From Sphingobacterium griseoflavum (GTDB lineage Bacteria; Bacteroidota; Bacteroidia; Sphingobacteriales; Sphingobacteriaceae): a stretch of DNA of 64,000 nt. Positions 16,536-24,866 of the stretch are shown here, one piece after another; within the stretch, counting starts at the first letter, position 1, and each line of letters starts with the position of its first letter. The notes under the pieces were generated by a model. That model saw only the letters and a list, made by a program, of their open reading frames with translations. It searched no databases and was not told the DNA's origin. The stretch is from NCBI RefSeq assembly GCF_014653155.1, contig NZ_BNAF01000012.1, forward strand, positions 7,141 to 71,140. The letters run 5' to 3'. Both the position numbers and the translations under genes were made by a program.

Positions 16536-16588
16536 TGCACCATTATACCCGTCCAAATATACGATAATTTTGGACATGCAATAGTGCA
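16536..16588. promoter_or_regulatory. Large inverted repeat, probable MocR operator
   Basis: The left half is TGCAC-C-ATTATACCC-GTCCAAA (16536-16557). The right half, read on the other strand, is TGCAC-T-ATTGCAT-GTCCAAA (16588-16569). The two arms share TGCACnATT and GTCCAAA around an 11-base centre, with one arm two bases shorter. The dyad fills most of the 98-bp gap between divergent genes, and overlaps the mocR promoter and a TAATTTTG -7-like element (16565-16572) facing the cupin gene. Confidence 0.65.
16554..16581 (-). promoter_or_regulatory. Promoter of the mocR-type gene
   Basis: On the minus strand, TTG (16581-16579), 17 bases, TATATTTG (16561-16554), a full match to TTG / TAnnTTTG. 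It lies inside the dyad, which suggests autorepression. Confidence 0.6.
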
Positions 16589-16608
16589 AAACAAAAAACA
16601 GAACAAAG

Positions 16609-17115
16609 ATGACAAAGTCAAAAAAAATCGAACCAGTCCACCAGCAAACACAGCTGCGTACCGAACAGAAACAATTCAGTTCAAAGGATTTCCACCAGAC
16701 ATTTGCAAGACCCCAGTTTGTCATGCCCACCCATTTGATTCACAAAAACGTCGAACAAGCTGGTGAACACGATCAGTTTTCCAACGAGCGGAAGCATCCC
16801 GTTTTTTTTGTCGATCTACCGAGTAAAAATGTCAGTATGACGATTGGAGGTTTGCTGCCCGGTCAGTTAACCAATCGCCATCGACACACCTATGAAACTG
16901 TGCTTTACGTCCTCGAAGGCCGCGGATATACCGAAATTGAAGACACATTGGTGGAGTGGGAACAGGGGGATGCCGTTTACATTCCTTCGTGGGCTTGGCA
17001 CCGCCATCGCAACCTCAGCGATGATAATCCGGCGAAATACATCGCGTGCGAGAATGCACCGCAGCTGCAGAATCTCGGTGTCGCTTTGCGGGAAGAAGCA
17101 GGACGCGATGTGTAA
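16609..17115 (+). CDS. Cupin-domain protein
   Basis: 168 residues. A single double-stranded beta-helix domain occupies about 70-150: LLPGQLTNRHRHTYETVLYVLEG (metal ligands His-x-His and Glu), then EWEQGDAVYIPSWAWHRHRNLS with the last His. This is a mononuclear metal cupin, possibly a dioxygenase, isomerase or binding protein; the substrate is unknown. It is divergent from the MocR gene and 53 bp upstream of a DapA-family gene, so a small amino-acid or sugar-acid pathway is likely. Confidence 0.8.
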   Translation: MTKSKKIEPVHQQTQLRTEQKQFSSKDFHQTFARPQFVMPTHLIHKNVEQAGEHDQFSNERKHPVFFVDLPSKNVSMTIGGLLPGQLTNRHRHTYETVLYVLEGRGYTEIEDTLVEWEQGDAVYIPSWAWHRHRNLSDDNPAKYIACENAPQLQNLGVALREEAGRDV

Positions 17116-17168
17116 ACACCAAAACAGCCCGTTATTCCATATCTACTTCTTCCTTAAAAAAAAACTAT

Positions 17169-18059
17169 ATGCATACTAGTTTACAGGGCATTATAGCCTA
17201 CCCCATTACACCTTTTGATGAAAAGAAAACTGTCGATATTCCGCTATATCAACATCTATTGGAGCGGCTGATTACGACAGGCGCACATGCCGTGGCTCCA
17301 CTGGGTAGTACTGGTGTCCTGCCCTATCTGAATGATGCCGAAAAGGAAGCCATAACAGAAGCTACTGTGCAACAGGTCGCCGGTCGTGTTCCCATATTGG
17401 TTGGCGTTTCTAATCTGACGACCGAACGGACCATCCAACATGCACAGTTTGCGGAGCGCGCTGGCGCAGACGCAGTTATGATCATTCCCATGAGCTATTG
17501 GAAACTTACCGACGATGAAATCTTTCATCACTATGATGCGGTAGCCTCTAAGCTCAACATCCCCATCATGGCCTACAACAATCCCGCCACTGGAGGTGTC
17601 GATATGTCTCCGCAGCTTCTCAAAAAATTATTGGAAATTCCCAACGTAACGATGGTCAAGGAAAGTACAGGCGACATACAGCGGATGCATTACCTACGAA
17701 GGGAATTGGGCGAAGATGTTTCATTTTACAATGGATCAAATCCGTTGGCGTTGGCCGCTTTTGCTGCGGGTGCACGGGGATGGTGTACCGCTGCGCATAA
17801 CCTTATCCCTGATCTAAACCTTGCGCTCTATAGCGCGGTATGCAAACGAGACTACACCTTGGCAGAACGGTACTTTCTTGCGCAGTTTGATCTTCTAAAG
17901 TTCATCGTAGCGTATGGTTTGCCCCGTACAGTAAAAGCCGGTTTGGAAATTCTGGGTGAGCAGGCAGGCGAGTTGCGTGCTCCGCTACGCAAATTATCTA
18001 CTGCCGAGACAGCAACTTTGAAAAAAATACTCCTGCAAACGATAGACAGCGCGACATAA
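17169..18059 (+). CDS. DapA/NanA-family class I aldolase
   Basis: 296 residues from the Met at 17169 (MHTSLQGIIAYPITPFDE). An upstream Met at 17046 is in frame but overlaps the cupin gene, so I rejected it. The TIM-barrel signatures are GSTGVLPYLNDAEKEAI (pyruvate/carboxylate site), MAYNNP with the catalytic Tyr, and NVTMVKESTGD with the Schiff-base Lys. The protein could be a dihydrodipicolinate-synthase-like or N-acetylneuraminate/keto-acid aldolase. Its place with a cupin and a MocR regulator, away from lysine genes, argues for a catabolic aldolase rather than true dapA. Confidence 0.85.
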   Translation: MHTSLQGIIAYPITPFDEKKTVDIPLYQHLLERLITTGAHAVAPLGSTGVLPYLNDAEKEAITEATVQQVAGRVPILVGVSNLTTERTIQHAQFAERAGADAVMIIPMSYWKLTDDEIFHHYDAVASKLNIPIMAYNNPATGGVDMSPQLLKKLLEIPNVTMVKESTGDIQRMHYLRRELGEDVSFYNGSNPLALAAFAAGARGWCTAAHNLIPDLNLALYSAVCKRDYTLAERYFLAQFDLLKFIVAYGLPRTVKAGLEILGEQAGELRAPLRKLSTAETATLKKILLQTIDSAT

Positions 18060-18071
18060 AGGTGAACATGT

Positions 18072-18128
18072 AAGCACCCCACGTGTGTTACATGCCGAAG
18101 AACCACGTGGGATGCTTTGATTTTAAAT
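18072..18128. terminator. Terminator between the aldolase and glutaredoxin-like genes
   Basis: AAGCACCCCACGTG and CACGTGGGATGCTT form a long imperfect stem (18072-18117), followed by TTGATTTT. The genes on both sides converge here. Confidence 0.75.
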
Positions 18129-18130
18129 TG

Positions 18131-18364
18131 TTATGCTTTCACATCAGCGATAGAAGCACCAAAATTAAGGTGCAATACATTTCCGCTTGGCGTCAACAAT
18201 GCCGGAACAGACCTGACACCAGCTTTTTCAGCTTCATCGATCCGCTCTTTCTGTTCTGCTAAGTGCACCACCTCTATATGGTCTGCACCGATTAAGGATA
18301 TTATATCCTGTTCTGCGCTTACACACACAGGACATCCTGCATGATAAAAGATAGATTTATTCAT
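18131..18364 (-). CDS. Small glutaredoxin/thioredoxin-like protein
   Basis: 77 residues with CPVC at 11-14 in MNKSIFYHAGCPVCVSAEQD and the cis-Pro motif VRSVPALLTPSG at about 50-61. This is a minimal thioredoxin fold, shorter than typical glutaredoxins (80-90). It probably acts as a cytoplasmic thiol-disulfide exchanger; no partner is encoded next to it. Confidence 0.8.
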   Translation of the reverse strand: MNKSIFYHAGCPVCVSAEQDIISLIGADHIEVVHLAEQKERIDEAEKAGVRSVPALLTPSGNVLHLNFGASIADVKA

Positions 18365-18504
18365 CTTTATGGTTTTAAGTTTGACTACATTGTCTACGCA
18401 AACTTAACTAACCAAAAGACCTGTCTACTGATCCAGCATGCAATTATTCCTCCGGAAACTGGCTCGATATGTAGCAAAGCTTTACGAGCGCTGTTTCGCC
18501 GATA

Positions 18505-19209
18505 CTAACTGGTTTTTGTTGGGCGCACCTCGATTTTACTAGGCAGTACATTCGCATTCATCTGCAGTAGATTGACGATCATCTCCCCGATATCGGAGGG
18601 CTGGATTTTCCATGCGTCCGCTTCACTTGGCGTATGCTCCGCAAAGTGGGAAGTTACCGATCCAGGCATAATGGTTGTACATTTGACATCATGGCTTCGA
18701 AGGTCGAGCATAGCTGCCTGCGTAAAACCCACGACACCAAACTTCGAAGCGTTGTAGCCCGCACCTTTCGGGAAGAAATTTGTCCCGGCCAAAGAAGCGA
18801 TAGATATGTAGTAGCCTTTATTTTCTTTCAGCTGATCAACGGTAGCTTTCAGGGTGTGAAAGACACCGGTAAGATTTGTTCCGATCATCGCATTCCAGTC
18901 ATCCAATGACATTTCATCGACAGGTGCGAACTTTCCGACACCCGCGTTGGCGATAACGACGTCAATTTTTCCGAAGGTAGCCACAATCTCCTTTACCGCA
19001 TTTACTTCGTCATCAAAATTACTGACATCGGATTGGATAACGAATACATTATCGGAGCCCAATTTCTCTTTGGCTTGTTGCAAGTCAGCTAATTTACGTC
19101 CCGATATCGCTACTTTTAAGCCATGGTCTATCAATACTTGGGCAATACCGAAGCCGATACCTTTTGATCCGCCCGTGATGTAAGCTACTTTATCTTTTAT
19201 CTGTTGCAT
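18505..19209 (-). CDS. Short-chain dehydrogenase/reductase
   Basis: 234 residues. The cofactor motif is TGGSKGIGFGIA (12-23), NAG is at about 89-91 and the active-site triad is Ser (SIASLAG), Tyr (GYNASK) and Lys. The Arg-Lys pair after strand 2 (SGRKLADL) suggests NADP. The substrate is unknown. It lies 33 bp after the guanine deaminase gene on the same strand and may be cotranscribed. Confidence 0.9.
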   Translation of the reverse strand: MQQIKDKVAYITGGSKGIGFGIAQVLIDHGLKVAISGRKLADLQQAKEKLGSDNVFVIQSDVSNFDDEVNAVKEIVATFGKIDVVIANAGVGKFAPVDEMSLDDWNAMIGTNLTGVFHTLKATVDQLKENKGYYISIASLAGTNFFPKGAGYNASKFGVVGFTQAAMLDLRSHDVKCTTIMPGSVTSHFAEHTPSEADAWKIQPSDIGEMIVNLLQMNANVLPSKIEVRPTKTS

Positions 19210-19242
19210 GTCTACTTTTATTTATTATACGTAATGCTCTTT

Positions 19243-19761
19243 TTATCTTGATCCGTCTTTAACTTTGCTTTTGATTTCGGGGTTGGTGGCCACCCACTTT
19301 TCAAATACCGCGATTGCTTCGCTAGCAGATAACCGTTCAAACTTAATCGCTTGCTCATCGATACCATGCTGCAGTTGGTCAAGAATGAATTGATCTCCAA
19401 AACCGGCCCATTCCGCGTCGCGCTTGGTGTTTCCGTAAAATACCTGTTTAATATTACACCAATAGATGGCACTGAGGCACATCGGGCAGGGTTCTGCACT
19501 GGTATACAGCGTACAGCCTGACAGATCGGGCTTACCGATCTTTTTCGCTGCTTGCCGTATCGCGTTTATTTCGGCATGTGCGGTCGGATCGGAATCTTGC
19601 GTGACCGTATTGGCGGCTGCACTCAATATCTCGCCGTCCCTTACGATGACGCAACCGAAAGGTCCCCCCGCCAACGTTTTAAGGTTATCTGCCGACAGGG
19701 AGATAGCTTGCTTCATAAATTTACGATGATCCTCCATAGCTTTAGAACGATCTTTCGACAC
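19243..19761 (-). CDS. Guanine deaminase (cytidine-deaminase fold)
   Basis: 172 residues with both zinc motifs, HAEINAI and PCPMCLSAIYW, and with NTKRDAEWAGFGDQFI, which resembles the domain-swapped Bacillus-type guanine deaminase. The enzyme would convert guanine to xanthine and ammonia in purine salvage or catabolism. Activity on other nucleobases cannot be excluded. It is probably cotranscribed with the SDR gene downstream. Confidence 0.85.
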   Translation of the reverse strand: MSKDRSKAMEDHRKFMKQAISLSADNLKTLAGGPFGCVIVRDGEILSAAANTVTQDSDPTAHAEINAIRQAAKKIGKPDLSGCTLYTSAEPCPMCLSAIYWCNIKQVFYGNTKRDAEWAGFGDQFILDQLQHGIDEQAIKFERLSASEAIAVFEKWVATNPEIKSKVKDGSR

Positions 19762-19792
19762 AAGAAGTTTTGGATTTCCTGATATTTATAAG

Positions 19793-19850
19793 ACAAAAAA
19801 AAGGGTTGTCCCTCACAGTTTGTCTGCGACACACTGCGGGAACAACCCTT
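19793..19850 (-). terminator. Terminator of the first TlpA/SusCD operon
   Basis: On the minus strand AAGGGTTGTTCCC (19850-19838) pairs with GGGACAACCCTT (19812-19801), allowing one bulge, and eight T follow. It lies about 40 bases past the stop of the thioredoxin gene. Confidence 0.88.
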
Positions 19851-19889
19851 AAAGGAAATTGCGCGTTCTATAAACGCTGTTATGTTTAC

Positions 19890-21032
19890 TTAGTTGCCAA
19901 ACACTTTTGCCAGCTCATCGTGTAATTTCTCGCCACGCAGGTTGAGCGCAATGATCTTACCTTCTGGATCCAAAAGATAATTTTGGGGTACTGCCCGGAC
20001 ACCGTACAGTACAGCTGCTTCATTCGCCCAACCTTTTAAGTCGGCCACATGTACCCACGGCATACCATCGTCTTTGATTGCTTTAAGCCAAGCATTTCTA
20101 CCCTTTACATCGTCTAAAGAGACCGCAAGGATATGCAAACCTTTGTTCTCGTACTTTTGGTAAGCTTCAAGCAGATTGGGATTTTCTGCACGGCAAGGCC
20201 CGCACCAACTGGCCCAAAAGTCGATCAATACATATTTACCTTTAAAATCCGCAAGGCTGACCGGGCGCCCTGCGGTATCAGGTTGCACAAATTCAGGAGC
20301 CATATTGCCGAGCTTTATGCTTTTATCTGCCGCGATGCGTGCTTCGAGCTGCCGAGCGCTGCTCAGCTGTCGTACTTCTTTGGAAAGCTTATTGAATATA
20401 GGTTCGATCTCACTCAGTTTTCTTTGATTTGCTGCATCGACCAGCGCATCCACCGAAAACATGGAATTGGGATTGTTTTGTGCAAATGCTATCTCCTTGT
20501 CTCGCCTAACCTGAAATTTTTCATCATACTTTTTCTTGATATCGGCATATTGCTGCTCGGCATCTGCGGCCTTCGCGTCCACTGCAGAAAAAGACTTGTT
20601 AGCCGCATCGATAATATCCATAAACCCGCCACCAATTTCTTTTAGATAGGCCGCGTAGGCTGTGTGGAGAGGCGATCCCGTGATCGTGGCCGTGCGCAGC
20701 GAGTCTTTGATCAAAAAATCATATTTTTCGTTTCCTAAATAATAATAAAGGCGATCGCCGTTATTCTGTACCATCATTTTCCCTTTACCCTCCGGATCGA
20801 AAACCATCCTTGCAAAGTTGGGCTCATCCACCAAACCACGGAAAGCAAACTTTCCATTCACAATGGTCGCCGAGTCGGATACGGAAAAACCATCTTTGCT
20901 GTAATCTAGATAGATTTTCTTTCCGTCGAAGACTTTCGGAGCTTTGCCTTGAATCTGAAACCCCGTCTCTTGCGCCATCAATTGGACGGGCGCTGCCAGC
21001 AGTAATACTGCTATTGTTTTACAAATATTCAT
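19890..21032 (-). CDS. TlpA-family thiol-disulfide protein with DUF4369-like N-terminus
   Basis: 380 residues with a signal peptide ending near LMAQ. Residues about 25-125 (FQIQGKAPKVFDGKKIYLDY onward) fit DUF4369. The C-terminal thioredoxin domain (about 240-375) has WASWCGPCRAENPN and the cis-Pro region VRAVPQNYLLDPEG. It is a periplasmic or outer-membrane-associated reductase, last gene of the sigma-FecR-SusCD operon. Two close relatives end the second such operon in this window, so a thiol function tied to these importers is likely. Confidence 0.88.
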   Translation of the reverse strand: MNICKTIAVLLLAAPVQLMAQETGFQIQGKAPKVFDGKKIYLDYSKDGFSVSDSATIVNGKFAFRGLVDEPNFARMVFDPEGKGKMMVQNNGDRLYYYLGNEKYDFLIKDSLRTATITGSPLHTAYAAYLKEIGGGFMDIIDAANKSFSAVDAKAADAEQQYADIKKKYDEKFQVRRDKEIAFAQNNPNSMFSVDALVDAANQRKLSEIEPIFNKLSKEVRQLSSARQLEARIAADKSIKLGNMAPEFVQPDTAGRPVSLADFKGKYVLIDFWASWCGPCRAENPNLLEAYQKYENKGLHILAVSLDDVKGRNAWLKAIKDDGMPWVHVADLKGWANEAAVLYGVRAVPQNYLLDPEGKIIALNLRGEKLHDELAKVFGN

Positions 21033-21059
21033 CGTTATATGTATTACTAAAGTTCGTTC

Positions 21060-22508
21060 TTATTTTCGCCAAGTCATATCTATGGGCTTTCCAGGTATTC
21101 CTTGTATTTGCCCCAGCAAATCACCATCGCGACCCACCTGAATATCAAGATAATAAATACTGCTTCCAGCGCCAACGATCAGCGTCTGCTCATCATCGTC
21201 TAGCTTTAGCATGGAGATGGGCGTATTAAATGTTGTGTTCAATGCTGTTAACTGTTCGCTGATAGGGTTATAGCGAAATAGCCTGTTGCGATGGGCGATA
21301 TAAATGTTTCCGTTTCGGGTGCAAAGCATCTTGGTATCTTGATCTATGAATTCAGCGTATTTAAAAAGCCGCTTATGCGCCGCCGTAAACGTGAAGGGAC
21401 CATTAAAATTCACGTTGAATTTCAGCTCGTATATCCCCCCATCGATTGATTTCATATAGGCATAGGTATCCGAATTGTTGATCTGGACCATATGCAGCAG
21501 CTCCATATCCAATTTTGTAGGGTCAAAGATACTGCTACTTACTGGCGTGTATTGGGTTCCGAAATACATAGGCGCGCCGTAGATATTTAGGCGCACAAAT
21601 TGCTTCTTATTGTTCTCGAACGCTATGATGCTGAAATTGTTGTTGATCACACTCATCACGAATTGTGGTGCAAGCGTATAATCGCCATCTGCATAGGTAC
21701 CGAACATGCCATAGGTGTTGGATTGATCCCATGTTGTAGTGGTTCCCCCGTAAAACTTTCCATTGATCACGCCCATAAGAACACCCTGCGGATGGCTCTG
21801 AAGGCTTCCAACCTGCAAGGTGGTTGGTGCTAGAAAGAAATTGTCTTTCAACGTCCCTGGTTTTACGGCTTCTTTTTGGAGGTTGTTGACATCCAGACGG
21901 ACGCCCCCATTCTGCGTAATCACCCAATACCCCAAAGGCGTATTTCCTGTAAATTGGTTTCGCAGATAGTGGATATGCCTAGGTCCTACGGGCAATATTT
22001 CTCTATTGATGCTTTCATAAATATTAGGCTGGATGGTGCTATCTGGTTTAATAAAAGATAATTTGGTCACACCGTCATCCTCGCTGAGCACAAGCGATCC
22101 CTTCGAAAAGGCAGTATTACCCTGAATGTGGAATTTATAAAAATATTTCATTCCATTTTCGGTATTGGTCAAGGTTAGCCTTGCGGTGTAACGTTTAGCT
22201 TGCAGGCCAAAGACAATCCGTAAAGCAGCACCTTGATAGCTGTTCAACTCGGGACGAACCGCCTCAGGCACGTAAATGCGCCACTCATACAGCAATTGTT
22301 CCTTCGGCAAGCCCTCTATCATGGGCTCAATGATTAGGCTGTCGCCTACCAACGCATTATACAGCGTGTCGAGACCATGTACAACTGGCGTTGTCGGCAT
22401 CGTAATGTCATAATTCCCCTGATCCTTATAGCAACTTACGGCAATCCATAGGAGCGTTGCCAAAGCGCATACTAATTTAATTTTCTTGTTTTTCATACTG
22501 TTGGTCAT
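21060..22508 (-). CDS. PKD-like surface lipoprotein of a SusCD operon
   Basis: About 482 residues from the Met at 22508; the longer frame to 22562 would overlap the upstream gene. The signal LVCALATLLWIAVSCYKDQGNYD has a lipobox Cys. The next 100 residues resemble an Ig/PKD-like domain; the rest is beta-rich and may form a propeller (repeats such as GMFGTYADGDYTL, ILPVGPRHIHYLR). No enzyme motif is seen. Such lipoproteins in SusCD operons usually bind the substrate at the surface. Three bases separate it from the preceding gene. Confidence 0.65.
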   Translation of the reverse strand: MTNSMKNKKIKLVCALATLLWIAVSCYKDQGNYDITMPTTPVVHGLDTLYNALVGDSLIIEPMIEGLPKEQLLYEWRIYVPEAVRPELNSYQGAALRIVFGLQAKRYTARLTLTNTENGMKYFYKFHIQGNTAFSKGSLVLSEDDGVTKLSFIKPDSTIQPNIYESINREILPVGPRHIHYLRNQFTGNTPLGYWVITQNGGVRLDVNNLQKEAVKPGTLKDNFFLAPTTLQVGSLQSHPQGVLMGVINGKFYGGTTTTWDQSNTYGMFGTYADGDYTLAPQFVMSVINNNFSIIAFENNKKQFVRLNIYGAPMYFGTQYTPVSSSIFDPTKLDMELLHMVQINNSDTYAYMKSIDGGIYELKFNVNFNGPFTFTAAHKRLFKYAEFIDQDTKMLCTRNGNIYIAHRNRLFRYNPISEQLTALNTTFNTPISMLKLDDDEQTLIVGAGSSIYYLDIQVGRDGDLLGQIQGIPGKPIDMTWRK

Positions 22509-22512
22509 CATC

Positions 22513-23319
22513 TTAGCGCACCTCCCTTCCATCTTCGTCGATAAAATAATATTTATCGGCACTCACATTCTTTCGGAGCAGTAGGGCGCGATTGGGATTT
22601 TCATTATGGTAGAATGCGTAGCTCGCACCATTGTCTGTGGTATGGAGCACATATCCTTTATCAAGGTTGTCTGCGACCCATTTGAATGGATCATTGAGCA
22701 TCATGTTCAACAAATTTGCGTAATACAGGTTTTTAGGTGCATCCAACCCCTCCATGGTCAATGTGCGCTGCTCGGTGACCAATAGGAATAATTGATGTTT
22801 AACCCGGGAATAGCCGCCCAGCCACATGCTCCACCAAAGTGGCTGCTCCAAACGCGCGGATAGCACAATCTTCGCGCGGATCAATCGAGGGTTCTCTATA
22901 CCAAAATCCGCACTGGCCATCAGTTTCACAATCAGGGATACGCTACGATCTTCCAAATCTGCTAGGTTGTGCACGATGATCGGCAAGCTATCTGTTCCTG
23001 TATTTGCCGCCAGCGGATAAGCATCCTCCAGCGCATCGAAATGCACATGCTGTTCCGCAGACGAGGAGTCTAGCTCGACGTAGGCAGCGTAATGCCTTAA
23101 AGATGGCACCCGATGTCCAACGATCTGCACGGGTATGAATATCGTGTCTGTCGCCTTCGTCATATCGTAGGCGAACGTGTATACCACACTATCACGTTCA
23201 TTAGCGCTCATGTTGAAATAGACGTTCGCATGCCGATCGTAAGTCACTTCCTCTGCATTTTTGCAAGAGACGTACATCAACATACTTAATACGGCTACGA
23301 GGTAATTGATTTCTTTCAT
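22513..23319 (-). CDS. DUF4843-like lipoprotein
   Basis: 268 residues; the signal MKEINYLVAVLSMLMYVSC ends in a lipobox. The body fits the DUF4843 plan found after SusD genes (VYFNMS, FIPVQIVG, RAKIVLSARLEQPLWW). A surface accessory of the importer is the likely role. The gene lies 11 bp after the SusD-like gene. Confidence 0.7.
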   Translation of the reverse strand: MKEINYLVAVLSMLMYVSCKNAEEVTYDRHANVYFNMSANERDSVVYTFAYDMTKATDTIFIPVQIVGHRVPSLRHYAAYVELDSSSAEQHVHFDALEDAYPLAANTGTDSLPIIVHNLADLEDRSVSLIVKLMASADFGIENPRLIRAKIVLSARLEQPLWWSMWLGGYSRVKHQLFLLVTEQRTLTMEGLDAPKNLYYANLLNMMLNDPFKWVADNLDKGYVLHTTDNGASYAFYHNENPNRALLLRKNVSADKYYFIDEDGREVR

Positions 23320-23330
23320 GGTCTTTGGTG

Positions 23331-24833
23331 TTAACGTTGTCCGTACATAATTTCATCATCTGGCAAAGGCCAGTTAAATATATTTTGGCTTGCTGGAATC
23401 AGTGTTCCTTGCAGCCCCACTATCGCGGTATTTAGTCTTTTGTAGGCGAAGAACAATTGCCCCTCTCCATACATCTCCTTGCGATACTCCTTCAGTAATT
23501 CGCGGCGGAAAGCAGCAGCATCTGCAAACTGGATCTTCTGTCCGATGCCACGGTGCTCTCTTACCTCATCGATCAGCGCCGCCGCATGAGCAGGATTGGT
23601 GTCGTAGGTACATTCCGCAGCAATATAATAGAGTTCGCTCAAACGGATGCCGGGCGCCATTAAATAGTGGAGGTTGGCATTAAAGCTGTCGCTAAACGTA
23701 TTTCTGCGATATTTCTGCACAGTGGAGATGTATGCACTACCGACACTGCTCGTGTTGAACCACTGGGTATAGCGCATATCCGTGCCTCCCACCGTCGACG
23801 TTTCGTAGATAGCTCTGGTATCCTCCTGTTCCAGATACATGCCGCCAGCGCCTTGCTGAAACCACTCTACATTATAGGCGACGTTCATCCCCGGAACATA
23901 CCATCCGAATAGCAGTTCTTTATAGAATATCCGGTCTTTCTTATCGTCATCCACGGCCAAAAAATCGGTAGCGTTCGTCCACATGAATTTTCCGGCGTTG
24001 ATGACCGACAATGCAGCCTCGAGCGCCAGCGATTTTTCATCTTTGTACAGGTAGACGCGCGCCAGAACACCGCATATGGCATAATAGTTAAGCCGATGTC
24101 TTCGATTTTGCAAAAAAAGCTGCGAATTTCCCAGTTCGGTATTCTGCAGCGTGTCCGTGACTGTAGGATAACCAATACGGTAGGAAGCTTGGCGGATAGG
24201 ATCATCTTCCAGTAATGCCTTTGCGGTATTTAAATCATCTATGACGGCATCAAGTACTTGCGATACATTACTGAGCGCGGTTACGCGATTACCATATGTC
24301 GTGACATAGGGTATGGCGGGGGCTCCAGCGGCCACACCAAAAGCAGGTGCAAAAAGACGGAGCGCATCGAAATGCAGATAGGCGCGAAGCGCTAGCGCCT
24401 CTCCTTTAATTAGCCTGTAATTATCACCGCTAAAAAGTTTTTGGTTCGCGTCAATTTCCTGCAGAATCAGATTGCAGTTAACAATCCCGTTGTATAATCC
24501 TTTCCACACGTTATCCTTCCGCTGGATAAAATTCGGATCGGTATAGCGGAAAGATTTTGTTTGGTTATAGCGAAGGCCATCTGCGGTCGCGATGCTGTAG
24601 TTCTGCGCCAACACCTCGAGCGTCCCTACACTGAGCTCTTTGCCATAGAGATCGGAGGCGGCACAGCGGGTGTACACCCCGAGCAAGGCTTCCTTGAATC
24701 CATCTTCGGTTGAGAAGAGCACGGATTTATCGATATCGCTTTCGGGCTGGATATCCAGCCACTTCGCGCAGGAAACACAACCGAATACGATAAATAATAG
24801 AACGTATGTAATTATTTTATTCACTTTACACAT
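23331..24833 (-). CDS. SusD/RagB-family surface lipoprotein
   Basis: 500 residues from the Met at 24833 (MCKVNKIITYVLLFIVFGCVSC, lipobox), chosen over 24854 because it gives a clean signal. It shows the SusD features CAKWLDIQPESD, the TPR-like helices (GEALALRAYLHFDALRLFAPAFG) and the C-terminal YRKEMYGEGQLFFAYKR. It forms the lid of the SusC channel. The substrate is not predictable from sequence; no glycosidase is in this operon. Confidence 0.92.
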   Translation of the reverse strand: MCKVNKIITYVLLFIVFGCVSCAKWLDIQPESDIDKSVLFSTEDGFKEALLGVYTRCAASDLYGKELSVGTLEVLAQNYSIATADGLRYNQTKSFRYTDPNFIQRKDNVWKGLYNGIVNCNLILQEIDANQKLFSGDNYRLIKGEALALRAYLHFDALRLFAPAFGVAAGAPAIPYVTTYGNRVTALSNVSQVLDAVIDDLNTAKALLEDDPIRQASYRIGYPTVTDTLQNTELGNSQLFLQNRRHRLNYYAICGVLARVYLYKDEKSLALEAALSVINAGKFMWTNATDFLAVDDDKKDRIFYKELLFGWYVPGMNVAYNVEWFQQGAGGMYLEQEDTRAIYETSTVGGTDMRYTQWFNTSSVGSAYISTVQKYRRNTFSDSFNANLHYLMAPGIRLSELYYIAAECTYDTNPAHAAALIDEVREHRGIGQKIQFADAAAFRRELLKEYRKEMYGEGQLFFAYKRLNTAIVGLQGTLIPASQNIFNWPLPDDEIMYGQR

Positions 24834-24866
24834 AATTAATATAGAACATTGCACACTTAAACGATT

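Noticed and set aside
17046..17168. Longer N-terminus of the DapA-family protein
   Set aside because: It would overlap the cupin gene out of frame, and the family's conserved start GIIAYPITPF begins right after the Met at 17169.
24768..24776. Nine-base match to candidate guide B in the SusD-like gene (a similar one lies at 5083-5091)
   Set aside because: Nine bases are expected by chance in 64 kb on both strands, and the first lies inside a coding lipobox.
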